Below, piece by piece: positions 44,323 to 54,200 of a stretch of 64,000 nt of DNA. The position numbers and the translations under genes were made by a program. Source of the stretch: Candidatus Latescibacterota bacterium (lineage in GTDB: Bacteria; Latescibacterota; UBA2968). Location of the stretch: positions 62,001 to 126,000 of the forward strand of contig JAJDYX010000039.1 in NCBI GenBank assembly GCA_022824945.1, given 5' to 3'. The notes beneath the pieces are model-generated. The model was not told the origin of the DNA. It ran no database searches and worked only from the letters and a program-made list of their open reading frames with translations. Position 1 is the stretch's first letter. Each line of letters starts with the position of its first letter.

Positions 44323-44784
44323 GTGGAATCCGATTTCGACTACCAGATGCCGTCCTATACAACTCTGATGGTTCACGATCTCAATATATCCACGCGATGG
44401 TATTGCGATACGCTCGGTTTTTCTCTGGTTTCACAGATGCCGGGTGCCAATGGCGATCCGATTATGTCGCATTTGCGGTGGGCACCCCATGCGGATTTGA
44501 TTCTGATGGAGGAGGGACCAAATGTTTTGATTGCAAGCACCCGGGGTGCGGGTGTTACGCTCAATTTTACTGTGTTGCGCGAATCGGTTGACGCGATTGC
44601 CGAACGGGTGCGGCGCGATGGCAATGTCCAGATTTCCGGTCCGCACGATCGCCCGTGGAATGCACGCGAGGTTATTGTGATGGATCCCAATGGGTATCGG
44701 CTCAATTTCACAGAGCCGCTGCGCGCATCTGTTGATGGCGATGATTTGATGAATGATGTAAAAAAAGAAATCACTTTGAATTGA
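44323..44784 (+). CDS. VOC-superfamily (glyoxalase/bleomycin-resistance-like) protein
   Basis: A 153-residue vicinal-oxygen-chelate fold protein with the repeat pattern PSYTTLMVHDLNISTRWYCDTLGF in the first half and EVIVMDPNGYRLNFTEP in the second. The expected metal ligands (His18 in MVHDL and Glu131-like in FTEPL) are partly present. VOC proteins may be dioxygenases, lyases or thiol transferases; substrate unknown. The start GTG 44323 follows AAAGGA; ATG 44350 is a possible alternative. It is followed by the GGT-like enzyme in what looks like an operon. Confidence 0.75.
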   Translation: MESDFDYQMPSYTTLMVHDLNISTRWYCDTLGFSLVSQMPGANGDPIMSHLRWAPHADLILMEEGPNVLIASTRGAGVTLNFTVLRESVDAIAERVRRDGNVQISGPHDRPWNAREVIVMDPNGYRLNFTEPLRASVDGDDLMNDVKKEITLN

Positions 44785-44802
44785 TATAGGAGATGCAGAT
44801 CC

Positions 44803-46383
44803 ATGCCCGAATTGTCCTGGTCTTTTCCGTATGCTTCACAACGCATGCCGGTTATGGCACGCAATGTGGTTGCGACTTCTCAACCGCTTGCCGCTCAGGC
44901 AGGGTTGCAGATGTTGCTCAAAGGTGGCAATGCCGCAGATGCGGCTCTGGCGACAGCTATGGCGCTTACGGTTGTTGAACCCAATATGAATGGTATAGGT
45001 AGCGATGCGTTTTGCATTTTGTGGGATGGTGAGCAAATACACGGTCTCAATGCGTCGGGGCGTTCCCCAAAGGCGTGGTCGCTCGAATTGTTTGCAGCGC
45101 ATGCTCAGATGCCCCAGCGGGGTTGGGATGCCGTGACTGTGCCCGGCTGTGTTTCGGCGTGGGCCGAGGTTTCAGAGCGGTTTGGCGTGTTGCCATTTGA
45201 AGCGTTGTTTGAACCCGCGATTCACTATGCTCGCGATGGTTTTGTGGTTTCGCCTATTACGGGGCATAGCTGGGCACAGGCTGTGTATAATTATGGCGAT
45301 ATGCCCGATTGGATGGCTACTTTTGCACCCAGGGCGCGCGCGCCCGGAATTGGGGAAAGATTTGCGTGTGAAGCGCAGGCGCGTACGCTTGAGCGCATTG
45401 CGGAGACGAGAGGAGAGGCGTTCTATTCGGGCGATCTGGCAGAGAAGATCGCTGCGCATGCAAGACGCACTGGCGGTGCGATGACTGAAGAAGATCTGGC
45501 GGAGCATCGGGCAGATTGGGTGGATACGATGACGATGGATTTTCGGGATTATACGTTGCACGAAATTCCGCCAAATGGTCAGGGTATTGCGGCGCTGATC
45601 GCACTGGGGATATTGGAGAATTGGGATTTGCCCGGGTATGCTGTTGATTCGGCGGATAGTTTACATCTTCAGATTGAGGCGATGAAGTTGGCGTATGCAG
45701 ATACGCACAGGTATGTATCTGATCCGAATACGCGGGATGTTGAGTTCGCGCAATTGCTCGATGCGGATTATCTGGCCGAGCGCGCGAGGTTGATTGATCT
45801 GAAAAGGGCGGGGGTGCCCGCTTTTGGCATGCCGCGTGGCGATACGGTTTATCTCACGGCTGCGGATGAAGATGGGATGATGGTTTCGTTTATTCAATCC
45901 AATTATATGGGTTTTGGGTCTGGTATTGTGATTCCGGATACGGGTATTAGTATGCAGAATCGGGGTGCGGGTTTTGTTCTGGCTGAGGGCCATCCCAATC
46001 GCGTGGATGGGGGCAAGCGACCGTATCATACGATTATTCCGGCGTTTGCGACCCGGGCGGGGCAACCTGTGATGTCTTTCGGCGTGATGGGTGGGCATAT
46101 GCAGCCGCAAGGTCATGCGCAGATGATGATTCGGATTTTTGCTTATGGTCAAAATCCACAGGCTGCGTGCGATGCGCCCCGATGGCAGGTTTTTGGGGGT
46201 TTGAGTGTGGGTATTGAACCCGGCGTGGATGCCGGTGTGCTGGATGATCTTCGCGCCCGTGGGCACGATATCCAGGTTCCGCTGGCTATTGGATATGGCG
46301 GGGGGCAGCTTATTTATAAACTGGATGACGGTTATTGCGCGGCTTCCGATCCTCGTAAGGATGGCCTGGCGGTGGGGTATTGA
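44803..46383 (+). CDS. ggt: Gamma-glutamyltransferase-family (Ntn-hydrolase) protein
   Basis: A 526-residue Ntn-hydrolase with the GGT profile: AARNVVATSQPLAAQAG-like start (VVATSQPLAAQAGLQML), GGNAADAALATAMAL, RGWDAVTVPGCVSAWAEVS, then the autocleavage region RGDTVYLTAADEDGMM, where Thr348 would become the nucleophile of the small subunit, and HTIIPAFATRAGQPVMSFGVMGG (core RPYHTIIPAF) near the end. There is no signal peptide, unlike secreted E. coli Ggt, so it may be cytoplasmic or a different Ntn subfamily such as capsule or cephalosporin acylase types. It starts 18 bases after the VOC gene. Confidence 0.88.
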   Translation: MPELSWSFPYASQRMPVMARNVVATSQPLAAQAGLQMLLKGGNAADAALATAMALTVVEPNMNGIGSDAFCILWDGEQIHGLNASGRSPKAWSLELFAAHAQMPQRGWDAVTVPGCVSAWAEVSERFGVLPFEALFEPAIHYARDGFVVSPITGHSWAQAVYNYGDMPDWMATFAPRARAPGIGERFACEAQARTLERIAETRGEAFYSGDLAEKIAAHARRTGGAMTEEDLAEHRADWVDTMTMDFRDYTLHEIPPNGQGIAALIALGILENWDLPGYAVDSADSLHLQIEAMKLAYADTHRYVSDPNTRDVEFAQLLDADYLAERARLIDLKRAGVPAFGMPRGDTVYLTAADEDGMMVSFIQSNYMGFGSGIVIPDTGISMQNRGAGFVLAEGHPNRVDGGKRPYHTIIPAFATRAGQPVMSFGVMGGHMQPQGHAQMMIRIFAYGQNPQAACDAPRWQVFGGLSVGIEPGVDAGVLDDLRARGHDIQVPLAIGYGGGQLIYKLDDGYCAASDPRKDGLAVGY

Positions 46384-46387
46384 AATC

Positions 46388-47125
46388 ATGAGTAAACGCA
46401 AAGATACAGCCTGGCAGGCGCGGGATCTGGCGCAGAAATATTTGAAAAATATTCGGCAGGCAATTCCGCTTTCCAATGAGCAGATTGCCGTTATGTGCCG
46501 GGTGATCAATGCGGATGATCACAGAGTCGATACTGTGCTGGATCTGGGGTGTGGAGATGGCATACTCGGCGCTGCGGTTATTGAATGCCATCCGGATGCG
46601 CGCGGCGTGTTTGTGGATTTTTCCGAGGCGATGATCGAGGCTGCGCGAAAACGGTTTGCGGAAACGGCTTCACAGCATCGTTTTGTTATTGGGGATTATG
46701 CGACGTCCGATTGGCTTAGTCTGGTTATAGATGACGCGCCTTATGACGCGATTGTATCGGGTTTTTCAATTCACCACCAGAGCGATGAGCGCAAACGCGA
46801 GGTTTATGGCGAGATTTTTGATCTGCTTTCTCCCAATGGCGTGTTTGTCAATGTCGAGCATGTTCGCTCTCCGACAAAGTGGGTTGAGTCGCGTTTTGCA
46901 GATCGCTTTATTGACGCGCTTTACGATTCTGTGACGCGGCGAGATCCAAATGCATCGCGCGATGAAATCGCGCGGGCTTATTATTATCGCGATGACAAAC
47001 AGGCGAATATTCTCGCTTCTGTTGAAGACCAATGCGAATGGCTTAGAGATATTGGTTTTTCAGATGTAGATTGTTATTTCAAACTTTTTGAACTGGCTGT
47101 TTTTGGTGGGAGAAAAACTGGATAA
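46388..47125 (+). CDS. SAM-dependent methyltransferase
   Basis: A 245-residue class I methyltransferase. Motif I is VLDLGCGDGILGAAV at about residues 58-72, the acidic motif II residue lies in ARGVFVDFSEAMIEAARKR, and motif III is PYDAIVSGFSIHHQ. The substrate is not recognisable; the C-terminal half resembles small-molecule or lipid methyltransferases. ATG 46388 is four bases after the GGT stop. The VOC, GGT and methyltransferase genes probably form one operon ending before the aspS leader. Confidence 0.82.
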   Translation: MSKRKDTAWQARDLAQKYLKNIRQAIPLSNEQIAVMCRVINADDHRVDTVLDLGCGDGILGAAVIECHPDARGVFVDFSEAMIEAARKRFAETASQHRFVIGDYATSDWLSLVIDDAPYDAIVSGFSIHHQSDERKREVYGEIFDLLSPNGVFVNVEHVRSPTKWVESRFADRFIDALYDSVTRRDPNASRDEIARAYYYRDDKQANILASVEDQCEWLRDIGFSDVDCYFKLFELAVFGGRKTG

Positions 47126-47130
47126 ATACC

Positions 47131-47220
47131 ATGCATATACACTATTTCCAAATTGCTCAGTTCACTGGCAATAATAACGACGATAATAATCCGATCCGGC
47201 GACGGGCTGGACCGGCATAG
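47131..47220 (+). CDS. aspS leader peptide (29 residues, Asn/Asp codon run)
   Basis: ATG 47131 to TAG 47218-47220 codes a 29-residue peptide. Residues 14-20 read NNNDDNN: seven consecutive Asn or Asp codons, five AAT/AAC and two GAC/GAT. A strong terminator 31 bases further on and an AspRS gene behind it make this a ribosome-sensing leader peptide like those of his, trp or ilv operons. Stalling on either Asn or Asp codons would signal shortage of either charged tRNA. The ribosome site is weak (GGATAA), and the ATG lies six bases past the methyltransferase stop. Confidence 0.85.
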   Translation: MHIHYFQIAQFTGNNNDDNNPIRRRAGPA

Positions 47221-47287
47221 GTCGTCTTATGCCAACATGTAGAGTAAAGTGCCCGTTGTCGAAAAGATGCGACAACGGGCTTTTTTT
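47200..47287 (+). promoter_or_regulatory. Transcription attenuator of aspS
   Basis: The terminator is GCCCGTTGTCG (47251-47261) paired perfectly with CGACAACGGGC (47270-47280) around AAAAGATG, then seven T residues. An antiterminator strand ACGGGC (47202-47207), inside the last codons of the leader peptide, can pair with GCCCGT (47251-47256). A ribosome finishing the leader would cover it and permit termination; a ribosome stalled on the Asn/Asp codons would leave it free. A further hairpin, GGCATA with TATGCC (47214-47233), surrounds the leader stop. Confidence 0.8.
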
Positions 47288-47314
47288 GTGCCTGAAAACC
47301 AAAAGGAGTCTGTC

Positions 47315-48622
47315 ATGAAATACATCGCAATATCTGAACTGTCCAAACACATCGGCCAAACCGTTACGCTTCAGGGATGGGTGCATGCCCTGCGCGACCA
47401 GAAGCATGTCCAGTTTCTCATTTTGAGAAATCGCACGGGAAATGTACAGGTCGTTCACGAAAAGGTAGGAACGTTGGCAGAGCGGGTTTCTGCTCTCACG
47501 CGAGAATCGGCGATATCCATAAGCGGGCGTGTTGTAGAAAATCCCAGTGTTCGTCTGGGTGGTGTTGAAATTCAGCTTGAGGAACTGCGTGTTGTCAATG
47601 CAGCTGAATCTCCTTTACCCCTGGATCCGTTTTCCGAAAGTGCATCGGGTATTGACCATCGGCTGGATTGGCGGCATCTCGATCTTCGCGTTCCGCGCAA
47701 TCGGTTGATTTTTGAGATACAAACTACTGTTGAAGGGGCGATGCGCGAGTACTGGATGCAGAATCATTTTATCGAGATCCACTCTCCCAAACTGATGGGT
47801 ACAGCCAGTGAATCGGGGGCTGAGTTGTTCGCGCTGCCGTATTTCAATTCCACAGCCTATTTGGCGCAATCGCCCCAGTTTTACAAACAGATGGCGATGG
47901 CGTCTGGTTTCGATCGCGTGTTTGAGATTGCGCCCGTTTTTCGCGCCGATCCCTCATTTACTTCGCGCCATACGACGGAGTTTACCAGTGTGGATGTCGA
48001 GATTGCCTGGATTGATAGTCACGAGGATGTGATGGCATTTGAAGAAGCGTGGCTGCAACATGTCATTTATACAGTGCGAGAAAGACACGGTGATGCGATT
48101 GCCGAAAATTACGGCGTTGAACTCGTGGTGCCGACACTGCCCTTTCCGCGCGTTACGATGGCCGAGGCATTGGTAGTGTTGTCCGAACAGGGCCACGCGC
48201 CAGAGCGAGAAGGCGACCTCGATCCAAAGGGCGAGCGTTTGCTCGGTGAATATATTCGCAAGACCCGGGGATGCGATTATGTCTTTGTGATAGACTATCC
48301 AGTATCTGTGCGGCCATTTTATCACATGCGTCATCCAGAATATCCAGATTTGACCAGGAGCTTTGACCTGCTCTATCGCGGTGTGGAAATTACCACAGGG
48401 GCGCAACGCGAACACCGTCCCGATGTTCTGAGGGCGCAGGCGAGAGAGAAAGGGCTGGATTTGGAGGTTATCCAGTTTTATCTCGATTTCTTTAAGTACG
48501 GATGTCCACCACACGGGGGATTTGGTTTTGGCCTGTCGCGCCTGCTTATGGTTATGCTCGGGTTGTCCTCTGTGCGCGAGACGACTTTTTTGTCTCGCAC
48601 GCCCAACAGGTTGCATCCATGA
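47315..48622 (+). CDS. aspS: Aspartyl-tRNA synthetase, archaeal type (probably non-discriminating)
   Basis: A 435-residue class IIb synthetase. It has an N-terminal OB-fold anticodon-binding domain (VTLQGWVHALRDQKHVQF), then the catalytic domain with IEIHSPKLMGTASESGAELF, YLAQSPQFYKQM, motif 2 FEIAPVFRADPSFTSRHTTEF, and motif 3 GFGFGLSRLLMVMLGL. The bacterial GAD insertion is absent, so it belongs to the archaeal/eukaryotic AspRS branch. His24 in GWVHALRD takes a position where, as I recall, a histidine marks non-discriminating enzymes that also charge tRNA-Asn. ATG 47315 follows AAGGAG. The Asn/Asp leader fits dual charging. Confidence 0.9.
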   Translation: MKYIAISELSKHIGQTVTLQGWVHALRDQKHVQFLILRNRTGNVQVVHEKVGTLAERVSALTRESAISISGRVVENPSVRLGGVEIQLEELRVVNAAESPLPLDPFSESASGIDHRLDWRHLDLRVPRNRLIFEIQTTVEGAMREYWMQNHFIEIHSPKLMGTASESGAELFALPYFNSTAYLAQSPQFYKQMAMASGFDRVFEIAPVFRADPSFTSRHTTEFTSVDVEIAWIDSHEDVMAFEEAWLQHVIYTVRERHGDAIAENYGVELVVPTLPFPRVTMAEALVVLSEQGHAPEREGDLDPKGERLLGEYIRKTRGCDYVFVIDYPVSVRPFYHMRHPEYPDLTRSFDLLYRGVEITTGAQREHRPDVLRAQAREKGLDLEVIQFYLDFFKYGCPPHGGFGFGLSRLLMVMLGLSSVRETTFLSRTPNRLHP

Positions 48623-48655
48623 ATATAAATTTTAATGTTGCGGTACAACGACATA

Positions 48656-48766
48656 TAGAGTTTTTTTGTGATCGCGCCTTTTCATCTGTGTTCATCTGTG
48701 TTCATCTGTGGTTGCATTTTGGGGGTGTCGGAGCGGGGTTCGTCTATTCGTCTATTCGTTGAGGAG
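48656..48766. repeat. Short tandem repeats between aspS and the kinase
   Basis: Three copies of TTCATCTGTG run from 48681 to 48710, and CGTCTATT is repeated near 48749. The first motif is the complement-related partner of the CAGATG repeat at 1861 and is a widespread intergenic repeat in many genomes. Confidence 0.75.
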
Positions 48767-48771
48767 AGCTT

Positions 48772-49767
48772 ATGCGTCAATACGATGTGTATGGGCTGGG
48801 CAATGCGCTGGTGGATATTCAGTTTCGGGTTGATCCGTCGTTTTTTGAGGCGATGGAGATTGACAAGGGTGTGATGACGCTGATTGACGGAGATCGCCAG
48901 CGCGCGTTGATCGATGCTTTGGGCGGGAAGGAGATGGCGCGCTCGTCGGGCGGTTCGGCAGCCAATACGATGATCGCGTTGGCCAATTGTGGTGGACAGG
49001 GATATTACGGATGTAAAGTGGCTGAGGATGCGGATGGCGAGTTTTATCTTCGCGATCTCAGTGCTGCGGGGGTGGCGTGCAATCCGTCACATCGCGGGCA
49101 GGGGATTACGGGCAAGTGTCTGGTGATGATTACGGAGGATGCGGATCGCACGATGAATACATTTTTGGGGATTACGAGTACGTTTGGTGTGGCGCAGGTT
49201 GAAGATGCTGTGGTTGCCGATAGTCAATTTATTTATATCGAGGGTTATCTAATTGCGGCAGATGACGGCTTTGAAGCGGCACAGGCGGCGCAAAAGGTGG
49301 CGCAGGAGCACGGTACAAAGGTCGCGCTTACCCTGAGCGATCCGTCTATTGTGGCTGCTTTTAAAGATAGGATGACGGCATTGGTCGATGCAGGCGTGGA
49401 TATGCTGTTTTGCAATGAAGATGAAGGCAGGATATTTACAGGTGCCGAGACAACAGAAGAGGCTTTTGGTGCGTTGCGCCATCGCGTAGGCGGTTTGATT
49501 GTGACGTATGGCGCTGACGGTGCCAGGGTCTGCGATGGTGGTGATGTGGTTCACGCGCCGGGTTTTGTGGTAGATGCTGTGGATACCAATGGCGCGGGCG
49601 ATTCATTTGCCGGGGCGTATTTGTTTGCTGTGAATAGGGGGTATGACGCGGCTCAGGCTGCGAGGCTCGCAACCTATGTTTCCTCGCGCGTTGTCGCCAA
49701 ATACGGTCCGCGTTTTGAAAGAAAATTGAATGCGGCAGAGATCGATAGGATTTTAAAAATGCATTAA
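48772..49767 (+). CDS. PfkB-family carbohydrate/nucleoside kinase (adenosine kinase-like)
   Basis: A 331-residue ribokinase-fold kinase. The first signature is GGSAANTMIALANCGGQGYYG and the second DTNGAGDSFAGAYLFAVNRG, with catalytic base Asp277 and anion-hole GAGD. The opening YDVYGLGNALVDIQF and the overall length match adenosine kinase-like members used in nucleoside salvage. It could instead phosphorylate a sugar. It starts with its own GGAGAG ribosome site after the repeat gap, and a downstream repeat and AT-rich region separate it from the outer-membrane cluster. Confidence 0.88.
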   Translation: MRQYDVYGLGNALVDIQFRVDPSFFEAMEIDKGVMTLIDGDRQRALIDALGGKEMARSSGGSAANTMIALANCGGQGYYGCKVAEDADGEFYLRDLSAAGVACNPSHRGQGITGKCLVMITEDADRTMNTFLGITSTFGVAQVEDAVVADSQFIYIEGYLIAADDGFEAAQAAQKVAQEHGTKVALTLSDPSIVAAFKDRMTALVDAGVDMLFCNEDEGRIFTGAETTEEAFGALRHRVGGLIVTYGADGARVCDGGDVVHAPGFVVDAVDTNGAGDSFAGAYLFAVNRGYDAAQAARLATYVSSRVVAKYGPRFERKLNAAEIDRILKMH

Positions 49768-49795
49768 CCTTACCATCAATCAAGCGCATCAATAG

Positions 49796-49850
49796 CGCCG
49801 TCATCGCGGCAGGGTTAAAGCCGCGATCCAGTGGCTTTGATTGTCATTTT
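49796..49850. repeat. Dispersed GCGGC/GCCGC repeat, copy 5
   Basis: GCCGTCATCGCGGCAGGG leads to GCCGCGATCCAGTGGCTT with TTGATTGTCATTTT after, aligning closely with copies 1, 2 and 4. It sits just after the kinase stop. Confidence 0.85.
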
Positions 49851-50355
49851 TTAAAGACCCAGTGAGTCCTATAAATCAAAATATTTGCCCTGTTACAAAT
49901 TTTAACAAACTTTTCGTTGACAAGGTTATTTTAACTTTTTTATTTATAGTTGCTTATGCTTTAATATAATAATTTAGAAATTCTTATTTTAGGCGTTTTG
50001 TTTGATAAGATTTTTGAATCTAAACCTTTTCGTAACCCAATGTTTTAAAATGACATACATGTAGTTTTGAGTCTGTTGAGAGCGTTTTTTGTACGCAACA
50101 AAGCAAGACAATCCCAATTTTCAACCCGGTCTTGAATGCTTTCTTGGAAGAATTATTTGTATTGTTTTGTGCTTAAAAAAATGCTTGTCTTGCCGATTAT
50201 TCGGCATTATACTGTCCCCTCTTTTTTGTTTATCCGAAACCAGTTTTACTGTTTATTCGCTGATTCGCAGGATTAGACCACGAGATCAGCACTCGCGTTC
50301 CATAGAAAATAAAAAAGAGGCATTTTTTGCTCACCCCAAACCCAAGGAGGCACTT
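49851..50355. other. AT-rich gap with promoter before the outer-membrane cluster
   Basis: This 505-base gap is much richer in A and T than its surroundings. TTGACA at 49917-49922 with TATTTA 18 bases on (49941-49946) is a good promoter candidate for the 50356 gene and cluster. I see no gene between 49951 and 50355; a long leader transcript is likely, since the first protein starts only at 50356. Confidence 0.55.
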
Positions 50356-51174
50356 TTGAAAAGATTTCTAATTTTGTACGCCGGGGTTTTCTTATTTGCT
50401 GTATCTTCCGCTGATGCCCGCGATGCAGACCTGTGGGCTATTGGCGGATTGGTGAACTTTCATCAGCCGACGGGTCCTTTGAGTGGCTGGTATGCTGGTG
50501 ATTTGAAGTTCGGCTTGAATGTGAGTTATGTGATTTCTCCGCGTTTGACCACAGAAGTGGAGTATCACTACTCGAAGTTCCGCAATTCAAATCTTCCCGG
50601 GCGCACGTTCGAATACAAAGGGCGTCAGGTCCCAAGTCCCGAGGCGGATTCTGAGATGATCTGGAATAGCGTGGCTTCAAACTGGCTGTGGTTTTTCAGG
50701 GAAAATGCCGAGACAATGTCCGAACGGAAGTGGTCGCCTTATCTGGGTTTGGGCCTTGGTTTTTACGATTATAGCCACAAGGTTCGTGGCCTGATTGCCC
50801 CGATCAATCGCGATATTCCAGAAGAGGTGGATCGCGGCGGCGTGCAGATATCGCTGGTGTATCCGGGTAATCCAAACTCTTCCCTGGATACCAAGAATCT
50901 GACAGAAGCTCAGAGGGATAACATCGGCTTGGTGGTCAATGGTCAGGTGTTGTTGCACGGATTGGTGCCCACAGAGGATACGCGGACAGCGTGGACAATT
51001 CCCGTAAGTGCGGGTTTTGAGGGATCTCTGGGTTCTTCGTATGGGATTGATTTTCGCGTGCGCTACAATCTCATTTTTGGCGAGATCAATCCATTGACTG
51101 CCTGGGGAATGAACAAGGCATTTCCAATAGGGACAGCTGATGCTGGTGTGAGTTTTAAATATTATTTCGAGTAA
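50356..51174 (+). CDS. Outer-membrane beta-barrel protein
   Basis: A 272-residue exported protein: signal peptide KRFLILYAGVFLFAVSSADA, then strands such as YAGDLKFGLNVSYVISPRLTTEVEYHYS, YLGLGLGFYDYSH, and a terminal GVSFKYYFE with the usual C-terminal aromatic residue. The size and strand pattern suit an eight- to ten-stranded OmpA/OmpW-like barrel. The start is TTG 50356 after AAGGAGG at 50344-50350; the frame is open far upstream but that part is AT-rich leader. It heads a run of five cell-surface genes to 59745. Confidence 0.78.
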   Translation: MKRFLILYAGVFLFAVSSADARDADLWAIGGLVNFHQPTGPLSGWYAGDLKFGLNVSYVISPRLTTEVEYHYSKFRNSNLPGRTFEYKGRQVPSPEADSEMIWNSVASNWLWFFRENAETMSERKWSPYLGLGLGFYDYSHKVRGLIAPINRDIPEEVDRGGVQISLVYPGNPNSSLDTKNLTEAQRDNIGLVVNGQVLLHGLVPTEDTRTAWTIPVSAGFEGSLGSSYGIDFRVRYNLIFGEINPLTAWGMNKAFPIGTADAGVSFKYYFE

Positions 51175-51236
51175 GAGCGTTCAGTTTTCCAGTATGGAGG
51201 ACTATTCCACTCACCATTTTTTATGGAGGGTCGTAA

Positions 51237-54200
51237 ATGAGCAAGCGATTATTGTGTTGTCTGGGTCTGCTGGTCGCCCTGGTGATCAGCACCGGATTGG
51301 CAGAAGCGGCCACAACGGGTAAAATCAGTGGACGAGTCACTGAGATTACAGGTGATCCACTGCCGGGTGCCAATGTGGTGATCGATATCGATGGCGTGAA
51401 ACGCGCCGGGATCACCGATGAGGAGGGTGAATACTTCATCATCAATATTCCGCCGGGAACTTATGATGTTGAAACGGTGATGATGGGGTATTCAAAGTCT
51501 GTTCGCCAGGGTGTGATCGTCAATGTTGACCATACCACGACGGTGGACTTCGAGATGCAGGAAGAAGCGCTCCAATTGGGCGAGATGATCGTCGTTGCCG
51601 AGCGTCCGGCAGTTGAGCACGACAAGACGGAGAGCAAGTCGATCATTACGGCAGAGGAGATCGAGTCACTGCCGATCGTTCGCGAGATGTCGGACTTTGT
51701 GGAGTTGCAGGCGGGCGTGACCCCGGATGATGAGGAGAGCGTTCGCGGTGGCAACTTCTGGGAGACGGCGTATATGGTCGATGGGGTGCGCGTGGTGAAT
51801 AACGATGCGCGCGCCGGATTTACGCGTTTTCAGGGCGTGAACACGAGTGCCGTGCAGGAACTGACGGTGTTGAGCGGTGGGATGAATGCAGAGTACGGCA
51901 ATGCGGGTTCTGTGGTTTCCGTGGTGACCAAAGAAGGTGGTCAGAGGTACACGGGTAGAGGCGAGTATCGCATTACGCCTCCTGGGCAAAAGCACTGGGG
52001 AGCAAATGTGTATGAAGCACCCGTGCATCGCGGCAGGATGCAGTGGGGCAATCCCGAGTGGGAGAACTTGCAGGCGTGGTACCCGGGTCCCGACGGTATT
52101 CTGGGTCACGACAATCAGACGGGTGAGATAACCGATTCTCAGTTTGCCACTGACGATGTTCAGCGCAAGGTTCACGTACGTCAGGATTACACGGGCGTGT
52201 GGGGCGGTCGCGGCGAAGCCATGCTGGGCGGTCCGATTATGAGAAAGCTGGGCTTCACGTTGACGTCTTCGGTAAATCGCAATCCCTCGTCTTTGCCCTC
52301 ACCCACGGCGGTATCACTGCCTAACAACCGCACGAATTTAAAGTTGACGTATCGCCCGAGTAACAACGTCAGATTTAACTATGGGTCTATATTCAATCAG
52401 CGTTCCCGATACAATGCGGGTGTTATTCGGCGCATTGAACAGGGTTCGCGCAAGAATATGAACTCTTCTGGTCGCAACCTCTTCGTGCCTGCGGAATACT
52501 CGGGGGCTGGCAAGTTGCGCACGCGCGACTTTATGAATTACGCGTCTTTGACGCACACGCTGTCGGCGCGCACCTTTTACGAAGTTCGGTTCTCGTATTC
52601 CCGCACATCTGAAGTGAATACGGAACTGCCCTTCAATACAGATCAGCCTTATGTCGAGCCGGGTATTGGCAATGAGTCTGGCTGGTTTTACATTGGCCGC
52701 CCGGTGGTGAACTGGACAAATTCAGAGCGCGACCGCTATCAGCTCAAGGTCGATTATTCGAGCCAGGTGACCAAGGGACACTTCATCAAAACGGGTATTG
52801 ACTTTTTGTTCTACGACAACTGGGGTTTCTCGCGCAACAAAAACGACTTCAGAGGTTTGATTGAGCGGTATTACAGCCAGTTTAATAATCCCAATGTCGG
52901 CGTGGTGCCGCGTCAATACGCCGTGTATTTCCAGGATAAGATGGAGTTTGAGGGGATTGTGGTGAATGTGGGCTTGCGCGGGTTGCGCTGGAGCCCGAAT
53001 ACCGAGATGCCGCAGTCAGCGTATTTTATTCCATTTTACAAATATCACGATCCGACAAAGGTCGAGGGTATCCCGACCTATCGTCCAGAGTCCGTTCACG
53101 TCTTGTCCCCGCGCGTGGGTGTGTCGCATCCGATTACGGAGAGCAGCGCGATGCACTTCACCTTTGGCAAGTTTGAACAGATCGAGCAGTTCTGGTGGAT
53201 TTTCTCACACAGCTATCGCACCGAAGAGAATTTTTTGGATGCGAACCAGAATGGTCGGATCGACGAGTCTGAGCTGTACAATACACAGGATGTCGTGGAT
53301 GCCGGGCAGTGGGGCTGGCCGAAGATCAGGCCGCTGATAACCACGAGTTTTGAAGTGGGGGCAGACTGGAACTTCATCACGGATTACACGGCGGGTATAA
53401 CGGCTTATTACAAGCAGCAGGTTTACCGCCGCAGCGGTGGCGTTTACGGTATGCAGTCGCAGGGTTTGCAGCACAACCGATCCGTGCAGTCATCGGGGCA
53501 GACGAATAACCGCGATACGCGCGGCTTTGAGTTGTCGGTTAAAAAGAAATTCAACTACATGACGGCGTTCACGATTGCCTACAATGTGCAGTGGGTTGAA
53601 AATGGCAACTCGGGTGTTCGCGGGTCGCACTATATCAACCCCGACAGGCTGGCGACCAAGAATCCGTCGAACTTTGGCAATTATGCCGGTTATATCGACA
53701 ACGATGGCAACTTTTTGTCGCATTACTGGTATGAGTGGACACACGACTCCAATGGCGACGGTGATTTTCTTACCGACGAAGGTGTGGCAGGTCCCGGTAT
53801 TGTCAATGGCAGCGATACGGGCGAAGAGTTCCCGCGGCCCATGGATGGTATTACGCGCTTTACGCGGGCACAGGCTTTTGGCAGTCAGGCGCGCAATCAC
53901 CTCGAACTGGTCGAAGATGCTGCTGGTCGCAACAACTGGTCGCTGGATCCGGAAAATAGCTTGCTCAACTGGGATGGCAAAGGTGCCACGACCTGGTTAC
54001 AGCGTCTTAACCAGTCTCAAGAGTTTCGGCCCGCCAACCTGAACCGAACAAACTTTGGCACGGTGACCTTTATGTTTACGTCGCCCGACAAGTTTGGTCC
54101 GCGTTTTGTGGGCTTCAACCCGTTTGAAAATCTGCGCCTGAATGTGGTGTATCGCCTGTTCACGGGACGCAGGTTCTTCTATTCTCCGCCGGAAAGAGGC

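Noticed and set aside
47249-47314. Upstream extension of aspS from 47249
   Set aside because: It would translate the attenuator terminator; ATG 47315 has a strong AAGGAG and matches the family start.
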